Assembly: GCA_025360285.1 (NCBI GenBank)
Contig: JANYCM010000228.1
Span: 1-40,872 of the forward strand
DNA from: Sphingomonadales bacterium
GTDB taxonomy: Bacteria > Pseudomonadota > Alphaproteobacteria > Sphingomonadales > Sphingomonadaceae
Direction: 5' to 3'
DNA length: 40,872 bases
Both the position numbers and the translations under genes were made by a program. Below the pieces are notes generated by a model. It ran no database searches and was not told the origin of the DNA. It worked only from the letters and a program-made list of their open reading frames with translations. Shown here piece by piece: positions 15,628 through 23,796 of the stretch. Numbering within the stretch: position 1 is the stretch's first letter; every line of letters begins with the position of its first letter.

Positions 15628-16971
15628 TCAAGCCAATTGCCGCGCCTCCGGCGGTCGTAGTGCCCCGCCCATAGCCGCCTCCCACGCCCCCGCTGCCGCG
15701 AAAACTGCCGCCTCCTCCCCCCGCCGCCCCACAAACTGCACCGACAGCGGTAACCCGCCCTCCGATACCCCGCTCATCATCGCGAGCGCCGGGTGGCTGG
15801 TCAGGTTGAAGGGGCCACGGGCCTGCATCATGTAGGTGCGGTCGATCTCGGCGGGGTCGTCAATGCGGCAGGCGGGGGTCATGCTGCTGGCGGTGAGCAA
15901 TACGTCGAAACTGCCGAACGCCGTATCGACCGCCTCGGTCAGGCGGCGCTGGTGGCGTTTGGCATTTATATAATCCTCCGCCGACAGGAAGGCGCCGGGT
16001 AGCAGGGCGGTACGGGTGCGGGCGGCGAACAGTTCGGGGGTGTCGCGCAGCGCCTGGCCGTGGATGGCGAAACTTTCGGCTTGCAGGACGATGCGATTGA
16101 CCAGGACGAAATCGCCGAGCGGCGGCAGGGTGACATCGACCGCCCCCAATGTCGCAGCGACGCAGTCGAGCGCGGCGGCAACCTCCGGGTCGGCGGACAT
16201 GTCGTGTTCGTGCCAGTGCCGGACGTAACCGATGCGCAGGCCCGCGACCGGAACCGGCGCGGTGGCGGCACTCGTCAGCACGTCGAACACGATCGCCGCA
16301 TCACCTACCGAGCGCGTCAGCGGCCCGACATGATCGAGGCTCCAGGCCAGGGGAAACACGCCGCGCCGCGATACGGCCTCATAACTTGGCTTCAGTCCGA
16401 CAATGCCGCAGCAGCTCGCCGGGTTGCGGATCGAACCCGCCGTGTCGCTGCCAATCGCCGCCGGAATCAGGCCGGCCGCCACCGCCGCGCCGGCGCCGGA
16501 TGATGAGCCGCCGGGGTGATGATCGCGGTTCCAGGGGTTGCGCGCTGGTGGGAAGGGCAGGTCGAAACTCGGGCCACCAATAGCGAATTCATGCGTCGCC
16601 AGCTTGCCGATGATGATCGCGCCGGCGCGGCGCAGGGTGGCGATAACATCGGCGTCCGCAGCCGCCACCAGGCCGAGGCGGGTGCGCGAATGGCATGTGG
16701 TCGGCATGCCGGCGACGTCGATGACGTCCTTGATGCCGAAGGGAACGCCGTGCAGTGGGCCGCGATCCCGCCCCGCCTCAAGTTCGGCGGTCGCGACCGC
16801 CGCCGCCGCGACGGCGCCCGCTGAATCAAGATGGACAAAACTGTGCAACTCGCCATCGAGCGCGGCGATGCGCGCCAGCAGGGCCGCCACCAAACAGTCC
16901 GGTGTGAGGCTGCTATTACGATAGGCAGCACCGATGTCGGCGACGCCCAGCCAGTGCAGGTCCTCGCTCAT
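15628..16971 (-). CDS. Amidase (amidase-signature family)
   Basis: A 447-aa amidase-signature enzyme. The Ser-cisSer-Lys triad is intact: Lys81 in FGIKDVID, the cis-Ser in GGSSSGAG (about 157) and nucleophile Ser180 in GSDTAGSIR. Ala179 replaces the more common Gly of the DTGGS motif. It would hydrolyse an amide or a related linkage in the cytoplasm. No GatB or GatC gene is nearby, so it is unlikely to be the tRNA amidotransferase subunit. A 51-aa ORF directly upstream overlaps its ATG (ATGA) and may be a partner. It faces the alpha/beta hydrolase across a 70-nt convergent gap. Confidence 0.9.
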   Translation of the reverse strand: MSEDLHWLGVADIGAAYRNSSLTPDCLVAALLARIAALDGELHSFVHLDSAGAVAAAAVATAELEAGRDRGPLHGVPFGIKDVIDVAGMPTTCHSRTRLGLVAAADADVIATLRRAGAIIIGKLATHEFAIGGPSFDLPFPPARNPWNRDHHPGGSSSGAGAAVAAGLIPAAIGSDTAGSIRNPASCCGIVGLKPSYEAVSRRGVFPLAWSLDHVGPLTRSVGDAAIVFDVLTSAATAPVPVAGLRIGYVRHWHEHDMSADPEVAAALDCVAATLGAVDVTLPPLGDFVLVNRIVLQAESFAIHGQALRDTPELFAARTRTALLPGAFLSAEDYINAKRHQRRLTEAVDTAFGSFDVLLTASSMTPACRIDDPAEIDRTYMMQARGPFNLTSHPALAMMSGVSEGGLPLSVQFVGRRGEEAAVFAAAGAWEAAMGGALRPPEARQLA

Positions 16972-17123
16972 GCTGGCTCGGCAGCGGGATCATCGACGCG
17001 CCCGAGCGCCGCGCGTTCTTCGGCAGCAGTCTGCTGAGCGGCGCGAAGTTCATCGGGGAATAGCGCCGCAAGGCGGTCCAGCCCGAGCGCAGCGTATCGA
17101 TCGGGGCGGGAGTCATCGGCCAT
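16968..17123 (-). CDS. Small protein (51 aa) coupled to the amidase
   Basis: This short frame (MADDSRPDRYAALGLDRLAA...) ends with a TGA that overlaps the amidase ATG in an ATGA junction, the same coupling used by genuine gene pairs throughout the window. It looks helical and acidic/alanine-rich, with no signal peptide. The track shows it with a longer N-terminus from 17183; ATG 17123 is the better start because the extension runs into the divergent promoter region. Size and position recall small partner subunits of other amidase-signature enzymes (GatC, AtzG/HpxX), but I see no sequence motif proving this. No strong ribosome binding site. Confidence 0.5.
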   Translation of the reverse strand: MADDSRPDRYAALGLDRLAALFPDELRAAQQTAAEERAALGRVDDPAAEPA

Positions 17124-17170
17124 TCTGCGTTTCTGGCAGCCAGCGAGCGCCATGCCAACGCCCGGTGTTT

Positions 17171-17210
17171 CCGATACCCGCACATCGGTCGCCCTGCGGA
17201 TCGGTATTGG
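17171..17210. promoter_or_regulatory. Imperfect inverted repeat in divergent amidase/acyl-CoA dehydrogenase promoter
   Basis: CCGATACC (17171-17178) and GGTATTGG (17203-17210) form an 8-bp inverted repeat with one mismatch, centred in the 118-nt divergent gap. The spacing of 24 nt between arms could suit a tetrameric regulator such as a LysR protein. The match is short and could arise by chance. Confidence 0.2.
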
Positions 17211-17241
17211 CGATCGTCGTCGCCATGGTCATAAGGCGCGC

Positions 17242-18411
17242 ATGATGACGAATTCGCCGCACGCCGAGAGCTTTCCCGAAATCCGCGACTCGGTGCGCCG
17301 GCTGTGTGCTGCGTTTCCCGGCCCCTATTGGCAGGCCAAGGATCGCGACCGGACCTACCCCAGCGACTTCGTCGAGACCCTGACGCGCGATGGCTATCTG
17401 TCGGTGCTGATCCCCGAGGCATATGGCGGTTCGGGGCTGGGCATTGGCGCAGCGACAGCGATTTTGGAGGAAGTGCATCGCTCGGGCTGCAATGGCGGCG
17501 CAGCGCATGCGCAGATGTACACGATGGGGACGCTGCTGCGCCACGGTTCGGCGGAACAGAAAGCCCAATATCTGCCACGCATTGCCGCGGGCGAACTGCG
17601 CCTCCAGGCCTTTGGCGTCACCGAACCGGGCAGCGGCACGGATACCACCCGCATTGCCACTTTCGCCCGGCGTGACGGGGATGATTTTATCGTCAATGGC
17701 CAGAAAATCTGGATCAGCCGGGCCGAATACAGTGACCTGCTGATCCTGCTCGTCCGCACCACGCCGCGCGAGGCGACGGTGCGATCGAGTGATGGCATGA
17801 GCGTGCTGATCGTCGATCTGAAGACTGCCGTGGGTAATGGCCTGACGATCAGGCCGATCCGCACCATGCTCAACCATGCGACGACCGAGCTGTTCTTCGA
17901 CAATCTTCGGGTGCCGGCGGTCAATCTGATCGGCGCCGAAGGCCAGGGGTTTCGCACCATCCTGTCGGGCATGAACGCCGAACGCATCCTGATCGCGGCC
18001 GAATGTATCGGCGATGGCAAATTCTTCATTGATCGCGCTGCCGCCTATGCCCGCGACCGCCAGGTGTTCGGCCGCGCCATCGGCGAAAACCAGGGCATCC
18101 AGTTCCCCATCGCCCGTGCCCATGTGCAATTGTCGGCGGCGGCCTTGATGGTTGACCGCGCGGCGGCGCTGTATGACGCCGGCGAGCCCTGTGGCACCGA
18201 GGCCAACATGGCCAAGATGCTGGCCTCCGAAGCCAGCTGGTACGCCGCCGACATGTGCGTGCAGACGCACGGCGGCTTCGGCTTTGCCGAGGAATATGAC
18301 ATCGAGCGCAAGTTCCGCGAGACACGGCTGTACCAGGTGGCGCCGATTTCAACCAACCTGATCCTCAGCCACGTCGCAACCCATGCGCTTGGCCTGCCGA
18401 AGTCCTTCTGA
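17242..18411 (+). CDS. Acyl-CoA dehydrogenase family protein
   Basis: A 389-aa flavoprotein of the acyl-CoA dehydrogenase fold. Helical N-terminal domain, then the FAD/substrate motif FGVTEPGSGTDTT, the middle beta-domain (DFIVNGQKIWISRAEYSD) and the C-terminal helical domain with DRQVFGRAIGENQGIQF and QTHGGFGFAEEYDIER. Near the C-terminus the usual YEGT catalytic-glutamate motif is replaced by LYQVAPIST, so the base must lie elsewhere or the chemistry differs. I place the start at ATG 17242 (AAGG 6 nt upstream; 17245 is an alternative) rather than 17152. Its stop overlaps the CoA-transferase start (TGATG). Likely desaturates a CoA ester made by that enzyme or by the ligase at 32238. Confidence 0.9.
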   Translation: MMTNSPHAESFPEIRDSVRRLCAAFPGPYWQAKDRDRTYPSDFVETLTRDGYLSVLIPEAYGGSGLGIGAATAILEEVHRSGCNGGAAHAQMYTMGTLLRHGSAEQKAQYLPRIAAGELRLQAFGVTEPGSGTDTTRIATFARRDGDDFIVNGQKIWISRAEYSDLLILLVRTTPREATVRSSDGMSVLIVDLKTAVGNGLTIRPIRTMLNHATTELFFDNLRVPAVNLIGAEGQGFRTILSGMNAERILIAAECIGDGKFFIDRAAAYARDRQVFGRAIGENQGIQFPIARAHVQLSAAALMVDRAAALYDAGEPCGTEANMAKMLASEASWYAADMCVQTHGGFGFAEEYDIERKFRETRLYQVAPISTNLILSHVATHALGLPKSF

Positions 18412-19535
18412 TGGCCGGCGCCCTGGACGGCATTCTGGTGGTGGCCGTTGAACAGGCGGTCGCTGCGCCCCTGGCAACCGCGCGGCTGGCGGCGGGGGGC
18501 GCGCGGGTCATCAAGATCGAACGCGCCGAAGGTGATTTCGCTCGCGACTATGACCATGTCGTAAATGGCGAAAGCGCCTATTTCGTCTGGCTGAACCAGG
18601 GCAAGGAATCGCTGGTTCTCGATATCAAACAGGCCTGCGATGCGGCGCTGCTGGCGCGGATCATCGCCCGCGCCGATGTCTTTGTACAGAATCTGGCACC
18701 GGCAGCGGCGGCGCGCGCCGGCTTTGGCGCGGCGGATCTGCGCGCGCGGCATCCGCGGCTGATCACCTGCGATATTTCGGGCTATGGTTCATCCGGCCCG
18801 GCACGCGACATGAAGGCCTATGATCTGTTGATCCAGTGCGAAACCGGGCTGGCGGCGATCACCGGCAGCGCCAGCGAGGCCGGGCGTGTCGGCGTGTCGG
18901 TCGCCGATATCGCCTGCGGCATGAACGCCCATGCGGCGATCCTGGAAGCGCTGATCGCCCGCGGTCGCACCGGCGAGGGCCGGACTATTGAGGTATCGCT
19001 TTTCGATGCCATTGCCGATTGGATGACGGTGCCGCTGCTGCACTACGAACATGGGGGCGCGGCGCCCAGGCGGGCGGGGCTCAATCACCCCTCGATCGCG
19101 CCCTATGGGGCGTTTGGCTGTGGCGATGGGCGGCGGATCGTGCTGGCGGTGCAGAATGAACGCGAATGGCAACGGCTGTGCGCGATTGCACTGGAACAGC
19201 CACAACTGGCGGCCGACGCCCGCTTTTTGTCGAACAGCCTGCGTGTGGCCAACCGGCCGGCGCTTGATGCGGCCGTCGCGGCGGTGTTCGCGGGGCTGAA
19301 CCGTGACCAGGCGATTGCGCGCCTTGCGGCCGCCGGCATCGCCTATGCCGCGGTCAATGAGGTTGCCGACCTGTCTCGCCATTCGCAGTTACGGCGGCAG
19401 ACCATCGACACGCCGGGCGGGCCGGTGGCATTGCCTGCGTTGCCAGCGATTGCCGGCGCTCCTGAAGTGTCGCGCACTGTGCCTGCCATCGGCGCGCACA
19501 GCGTTGCGATACGTGCGGAGTTCGCCACCGAATAG
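18411..19535 (+). CDS. Class III CoA-transferase (CaiB/BaiF family)
   Basis: A 374-aa family III CoA-transferase, which moves CoA between carboxylic acids and so activates a substrate without ATP. The catalytic Asp is Asp138 in AYDLLIQCETG. Other family segments are GARVIKIERAEGDFAR, LNQGKESLVLDIK, ITCDISGYGSSGP and VSLFDAIADWM. At 374 aa it is slightly short of the typical 400. It overlaps the acyl-CoA dehydrogenase stop by one base, so the two products are probably used consecutively on the same acid. Specific donors and acceptors cannot be read from sequence. Confidence 0.9.
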   Translation: MAGALDGILVVAVEQAVAAPLATARLAAGGARVIKIERAEGDFARDYDHVVNGESAYFVWLNQGKESLVLDIKQACDAALLARIIARADVFVQNLAPAAAARAGFGAADLRARHPRLITCDISGYGSSGPARDMKAYDLLIQCETGLAAITGSASEAGRVGVSVADIACGMNAHAAILEALIARGRTGEGRTIEVSLFDAIADWMTVPLLHYEHGGAAPRRAGLNHPSIAPYGAFGCGDGRRIVLAVQNEREWQRLCAIALEQPQLAADARFLSNSLRVANRPALDAAVAAVFAGLNRDQAIARLAAAGIAYAAVNEVADLSRHSQLRRQTIDTPGGPVALPALPAIAGAPEVSRTVPAIGAHSVAIRAEFATE

Positions 19536-19592
19536 CGGTGCGTCTTGCCCGAGCGCTTTGCGCGTCAGCAGTGGCCGGCGTCTCATGCCGGC

Positions 19593-21248
19593 ATGATCAC
19601 CCCGCCATCCGATACTGACGATACGGCCATCATCGCGGCACTCGCCGACCTTCTCGGCGCCGATGCCGTGACGCTTGGCCTGGAAAAACGCACCTTTTTT
19701 TCGACCGACATCAGCCGCCGCGGTGAAACTGCACTTGCCATTGTCGCCCCGGCCAACGCCGAACTTGTGGCGCAGACGGTGGCGCTGTGTACTGGAGCCG
19801 GCATCGCCGTCATCCCGCGCGGCGGCGGCTTTTCCTATACCGGCGGCTATGTACCGGTCAGCAAGCGCAGCGTCACCATCGACATGCGCCGCCTCGATGC
19901 CATCGACATCCGCCGCGACGATATGCTGGTCATCGTCGATGCCGGCGTCACATGGGCCAATCTGTATGAGGCGCTCAAGGCCCAGGGGCTGCGTACCCCC
20001 TATTTCGGGCCGATGTCGGGCTATAGCGCCACAGTTGGCGGGGCGCTGTCGCAGGGGTCATTCTTTCTCGGCTCGACGCAATATGGCCAGGCGGCGGAAT
20101 CGGTGCTGGCGGTGGAGGTTGTGCTGGCCGACGGCAGCCTGGTGCGCACCGGAAGCTGGGGTGGGGCGGGCGATGCCTCGCCATTTTTGCGCAACTATGG
20201 CCCGGATCTTACCGGGCTGTTTCTCAATGATACCGGCGCGCTCGGCTTCAAGACGCGGGCGGTGCTCAAGCTGATCGCGTTCCCGCCGCATCAGGAATAT
20301 GCCAGCATTGCCTTTGCCGATGGCGCCGCTGCGCTTGCCGCGCTTTCCGATATCGCGCGCGCCGGACTGGCCGCCGAATGCTATTTGTGGGACCCGTATT
20401 TTGTGAAGATCATGGCGGGCGCCAGCCTTGGCTTTGGCGAGGACTTGAAATTCCTGGCGGGCGTCGCGCGCGGCGGCGGTTCATTGCTCGGCGGGCTGAA
20501 GAACGCCGGCCGTATCGCGCTGGCCGGGCGCAGCGCCTTTGCCGCCGATACTTTCGTGCTCAACGTCACCATCGATGATTTCAGTGCGGCCGGGGCCGGT
20601 GCCAAGCTCGCCGCTGTCCATGAACTCGCCGCCGGCCATGGCGGGGCCGCGGTAACTCCCACAGCGCCGATGGCGATGCGCGGCACGCCGTTCATCAATT
20701 TCAACAGCCCCGAACGCCGCGCGCCGCGCCGTAACCTGCCGGTGCACGGTCTGATCAATCACAGCGGCGCCCAAGCGCTCAACCAGCGCATTCGCGCTGT
20801 CATTGCTGAAAACGGCGCAGCGCGGGCGGCGCTGGGCGTCGAATGCGGGGTCATATGCTTTGCCGTTGGCAGCCAGGCCGTCGGCATCGAACCGTTGATC
20901 TATTGGGATGACCAGCAGCAATTCCTGCACGACCGCACGCGCGAAACCAGCGATCTGGCGGGCCTGGCCGGTTTTGCTGCGCCGCCGGCCGCCACGGTCG
21001 CCGCCATGGCGATGCGCGCTGAGATCGCCGCCGTATTCACCGAAAGCGGCGCTGCGCATATGCAGATTGGCAAAAGCTATCCGTGGCTGGCGACGCGCAG
21101 CCCCGGCATCGCGCGCCTCGCCGCGCAGTTGAAACTCGCGCTCGATCCGGCTGGCCTGGTCAACCCCGGTTCCTTGGGTTTCAGCCCTATGACAGACTTG
21201 CGTAAAAGTGATATCAACTCCGAAATGATTGCGCATGCCGCATCATGA
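19593..21248 (+). CDS. FAD-linked oxidoreductase (VAO/PCMH-type)
   Basis: A 551-aa flavoenzyme of the vanillyl-alcohol-oxidase/PCMH superfamily. FAD-binding parts are visible: VIPRGGGFSYTGGYVP, then SGYSATVGGALSQGSFFLGSTQYGQAAESVLAVEVVLADG, split here by eye. The C-terminal segment KLALDPAGLVNPGSLGF is shared with D-lactate and glycolate oxidase relatives. Members oxidise phenols, alcohols or hydroxyacids; the substrate is not evident. ATG 19593 (MITPPSDTDD) is preferred over the TTG at 19545, although neither has a clear ribosome binding site. It lies 57 nt after the CoA-transferase, and its stop overlaps a possible ATG of the LysR gene. Confidence 0.8.
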   Translation: MITPPSDTDDTAIIAALADLLGADAVTLGLEKRTFFSTDISRRGETALAIVAPANAELVAQTVALCTGAGIAVIPRGGGFSYTGGYVPVSKRSVTIDMRRLDAIDIRRDDMLVIVDAGVTWANLYEALKAQGLRTPYFGPMSGYSATVGGALSQGSFFLGSTQYGQAAESVLAVEVVLADGSLVRTGSWGGAGDASPFLRNYGPDLTGLFLNDTGALGFKTRAVLKLIAFPPHQEYASIAFADGAAALAALSDIARAGLAAECYLWDPYFVKIMAGASLGFGEDLKFLAGVARGGGSLLGGLKNAGRIALAGRSAFAADTFVLNVTIDDFSAAGAGAKLAAVHELAAGHGGAAVTPTAPMAMRGTPFINFNSPERRAPRRNLPVHGLINHSGAQALNQRIRAVIAENGAARAALGVECGVICFAVGSQAVGIEPLIYWDDQQQFLHDRTRETSDLAGLAGFAAPPAATVAAMAMRAEIAAVFTESGAAHMQIGKSYPWLATRSPGIARLAAQLKLALDPAGLVNPGSLGFSPMTDLRKSDINSEMIAHAAS

Positions 21249-21262
21249 CAGGAGTCGCCGTT

Positions 21263-22171
21263 GTGGAAATTCAGCAGCTCAAGCATCTGATGGCGGCCGT
21301 CGAGCATCGTAACCTGCTGAAAGCCGCCGATTCGACCTTCATCTCGCAGTCGGGGTTGAGCCGCAGCATCAAGAGCCTGGAAACCCGGCTGGGGGTGCCT
21401 TTGCTGATCCGCGGACCCAAGGGGGTCGAACCCACGGTCTATGGCCAAAGCGTGCTGCGCCGCGCCAGGGTCATCCTTAACGAGGTTGCCAAGGCGGTCG
21501 ATGAAGTGCGCGCCATCGAACAGGCGCGCGTCGGTGAAGTCACCTTCGGGATCACCCAGAACTACGGCACCTATCTGGTGCCGGAACTGCTCGCCGATCT
21601 GCACCGTGAACGGCCGGACCTGAAGGTCACGGTGATCGCCGATGGCTTCATGGAACTGCTTGAGCGCGTAAAAACCGAATCGATCGATTTCGCCTTTGGC
21701 CTGATCGGGCAGATCCGCCGCAGCGACGGCGTGGTCATCGAACCACTGCGCTCGCACCGGTCGCGTGTCATGGCCGGGCGCGGGCATCCGTTCGCCGCCA
21801 TCGGTGCCGCCAGCCGGGCGCAGCTTGCCGATGCCGATTGGGCGATGCTGTCGAGCGAAGGCGTGCAGCGCGGCTTCGGGCTGTTCTTTGAAAGTCGCGG
21901 GCTGAGCGTGCCGCGCCAGGTGCTGCGCACCAACTCGATTTCGCTGATCCGATCGATGGTCAAGACCAGCGACACATTGACCATCCTGCCCGAAGATGTG
22001 GTGCGGGACGATATTCAGATCGGCGATATTGTGCCGCTGGAATGTGAAACCCCCATTGAACAGACCAAGGTCGGGCTGTTCTTTCGCGAAGGCGGCCTGC
22101 TGACACCGCAGGCGCAACTGGTCATCGAACGCTTCCGCCGCGCGGCGACGCCCGGCGCATCCTATAGTTGA
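21263..22171 (+). CDS. LysR-type transcriptional regulator
   Basis: A 302-aa DNA-binding regulator. The N-terminal winged helix-turn-helix reads EIQQLKHLMAAVEHRN, AADSTFISQSGLSRSIKSLE and RLGVPLLIRG; the effector domain follows from about residue 90 (GEVTFGITQNYGTYLVPELL). The track starts at ATG 21245 (ATGA overlap), but GTG 21263 has AGGAG exactly 8 nt upstream and gives the usual LysR N-terminus, so I choose it. It is embedded inside the operon with the oxidoreductase and the DUF1838-like gene rather than divergent, so it may regulate its own transcript. The inducer is probably a pathway intermediate. Confidence 0.9.
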   Translation: MEIQQLKHLMAAVEHRNLLKAADSTFISQSGLSRSIKSLETRLGVPLLIRGPKGVEPTVYGQSVLRRARVILNEVAKAVDEVRAIEQARVGEVTFGITQNYGTYLVPELLADLHRERPDLKVTVIADGFMELLERVKTESIDFAFGLIGQIRRSDGVVIEPLRSHRSRVMAGRGHPFAAIGAASRAQLADADWAMLSSEGVQRGFGLFFESRGLSVPRQVLRTNSISLIRSMVKTSDTLTILPEDVVRDDIQIGDIVPLECETPIEQTKVGLFFREGGLLTPQAQLVIERFRRAATPGASYS

Positions 22172-22180
22172 GGAACCGCC

Positions 22181-22939
22181 ATGCGCCCGCTCGATATCTA
22201 CCGGAAAACGCTGGGCTCGCTCGATGAAGCCGACAGCGCCTGGTGGTATCTTGGCACGACGACGGCGCAGGCCGAGGGTCATCCCGAATTGATCGTCAAC
22301 CATGTCGAAACGGTGATGATCTACCGGACGCAGACGCTGGACCCAGACAGTTTCCGGGTGCCCTGGTGGGAAATCGGCCTGTTCCGCGACGCCATCACCG
22401 GGGAATTGCCGGGCCCATGGACCAACCCGATCACCGGCGTCACATCGGACCACCCCAAGACCTTCGAGGAAGGGCCATCGGGGTTCAGCCTGCGCGAAAC
22501 CGGCACGGGCCTCGCCATGTTCGACGTGGTGCAAGCCTTTGCCGCGCTCGAATCAGCGACGATCGACATCGCCACCATCGGCAATCGCATCTGCATCACC
22601 CAGACCGAGGTGAAGACCCGGGCTTTCCCCGGTCTTGACGGCATTCCTGATCTCGACAGTGGCCAGGCCACAAAATCACGCACCGTGCTTCAATGGCTCG
22701 CCGATGCCGATGCTGTTGCCTCTAATGCCCCGTCGGTGCCGGCAACCGGCACATACAGCTTTGAAATCGGGGCACCGGCCTGGCTGGGTTTTGGCGATAT
22801 GCCGTGTCGATTCATGGTCAAGGGCCTGATGGTCAAGGCTGAGCTGGCGCCGCCGCTCAATCCACGCGGCTGGCGGGATTTGCAGCAGATGTTCCCGCAA
22901 TATTTTGGCGCGGGCATGATCCAGCCGCGCTGGTGTTAA
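22181..22939 (+). CDS. DUF1838-like protein
   Basis: A 252-aa protein with segments I associate with the uncharacterised DUF1838 family: AWWYLGTTTAQAEG, VPWWEIGLFRDAITGE and WTNPITG. No signal peptide and no membrane segment. AGGA precedes the ATG 9 nt after the LysR stop, so it is part of the same operon. Members of this group recur in degradation clusters of sphingomonads and related bacteria (recollection, not checked here), but no reaction is known to me. The family assignment is from memory of the pattern and should be taken as moderate. Confidence 0.6.
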   Translation: MRPLDIYRKTLGSLDEADSAWWYLGTTTAQAEGHPELIVNHVETVMIYRTQTLDPDSFRVPWWEIGLFRDAITGELPGPWTNPITGVTSDHPKTFEEGPSGFSLRETGTGLAMFDVVQAFAALESATIDIATIGNRICITQTEVKTRAFPGLDGIPDLDSGQATKSRTVLQWLADADAVASNAPSVPATGTYSFEIGAPAWLGFGDMPCRFMVKGLMVKAELAPPLNPRGWRDLQQMFPQYFGAGMIQPRWC

Positions 22940-22944
22940 GGGAT

Positions 22945-23796
22945 TTATGCCCTTGCCCAAGGGCTGTGCTCGCAACCGAGAAAGTGGCCCGTCAACGCTG
23001 CGATCTCCGCTGGGGCTGTTTCGAGTACGGCCCCCGACAAATGCCTGAGCTCCGTCACGTCTGAATTCGGCATCAGGCTGGCTACCGCCCGCGATGGCTC
23101 GGCGAGATGGCCCTGCGGGTTGAGGATTAAGGTTGGTTGGCTGATCAGCGGCAGGCGGCCATCGGCATCCCAACCGAACAGGGCGGCATGGGCCCACGAG
23201 CCGTTTGGCCAGGCCTTGAGTTCATCGACGAAATTGCCAAAGCCGCGTTCCAGGCTGACCCCATCGGAACGGCTGGTCACTAGATAGTCCCAGCGTTCGT
23301 CGAATTGTGACAGCGCGGCGCCAAGGCTATGTTCGCCCGCCAGCCGCTGCCGCCAGGCCTCGAAATTCAGTGCCTGGAAATAGGGCACGCCGAGCCACAC
23401 CATGCGCCGCACCAGCCCCGGCGCGGCAATCGCAATTTCGGCCGCCATGGCCACGCCTGTGTGATAGCCAAAAATGTCGAACGGCGTGCCGGTGCCGATT
23501 ACGCCGGCAATCGACTGGGCGATGGTGTCGGCATAGCCCGCGATGTCGGGGCGGTGGGTCGGGGCATCGGACTCGCCATAGCCGGGCGCATCCACGGCGA
23601 TGAGATGGTGCCGGTCCCCGAACGCCCTCATCAGCGGCGTGAAACTGCGCGACGAATAGGCGGTGGCGTGGAGGCAGACCAAAGGCACACCGCCAGCGCG
23701 CCAGCCGCTTTCCCGGAGATGAATCTGGCCGCCTCCGGCATCAACATAGCGTCTACGTATCATGGGTGCGGCACCGCCGGTTCCGGCCTCAGCCAT
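22945..23796 (-). CDS. Alpha/beta-hydrolase-fold protein with His at the nucleophile position
   Basis: A 283-aa protein with the alpha/beta-hydrolase layout: LHATAYSSRSF at the oxyanion-hole position, VDAPGYGESD, and an elbow reading GYHTG, in which His112 replaces the nucleophilic Ser. The expected C-terminal Gly-His appears as HLSGAVLETAP, so the catalytic His is also doubtful. The same G-x-HTG elbow is seen in half 1 of 7488-9131. I use ATG 23796, which overlaps the end of the upstream hydrolase (ATGGCTGA); ATG 23763 is an alternative. Possibly a non-hydrolytic member. Its 3' end is 5 nt from that of the DUF1838-like gene. Confidence 0.75.
   Translation of the reverse strand: MAEAGTGGAAPMIRRRYVDAGGGQIHLRESGWRAGGVPLVCLHATAYSSRSFTPLMRAFGDRHHLIAVDAPGYGESDAPTHRPDIAGYADTIAQSIAGVIGTGTPFDIFGYHTGVAMAAEIAIAAPGLVRRMVWLGVPYFQALNFEAWRQRLAGEHSLGAALSQFDERWDYLVTSRSDGVSLERGFGNFVDELKAWPNGSWAHAALFGWDADGRLPLISQPTLILNPQGHLAEPSRAVASLMPNSDVTELRHLSGAVLETAPAEIAALTGHFLGCEHSPWARA
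22949..22964. terminator. Bidirectional hairpin at the convergent gene ends
   Basis: GCCCTT-GCCC-AAGGGC forms a perfect 6-bp stem just after the DUF1838-like stop on the plus strand and inside the last codons of the minus-strand hydrolase. There is no T-run. It may block converging transcription. Confidence 0.3.

Noticed and set aside
15628-16971. GatA of the tRNA amidotransferase
   Set aside because: No gatB or gatC nearby and a catabolic context; a general amidase fits better.
17113-18270. 385-aa minus-strand ORF opposite the acyl-CoA dehydrogenase
   Set aside because: Antisense shadow; the plus-strand frame has unmistakable dehydrogenase motifs.
21077-22534. 485-aa minus-strand ORF opposite the LysR and DUF1838-like genes
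   Set aside because: It is antisense to clear genes with family motifs, has no ribosome binding site and a composition typical of GC-rich shadow frames (many Arg, His, Gln).
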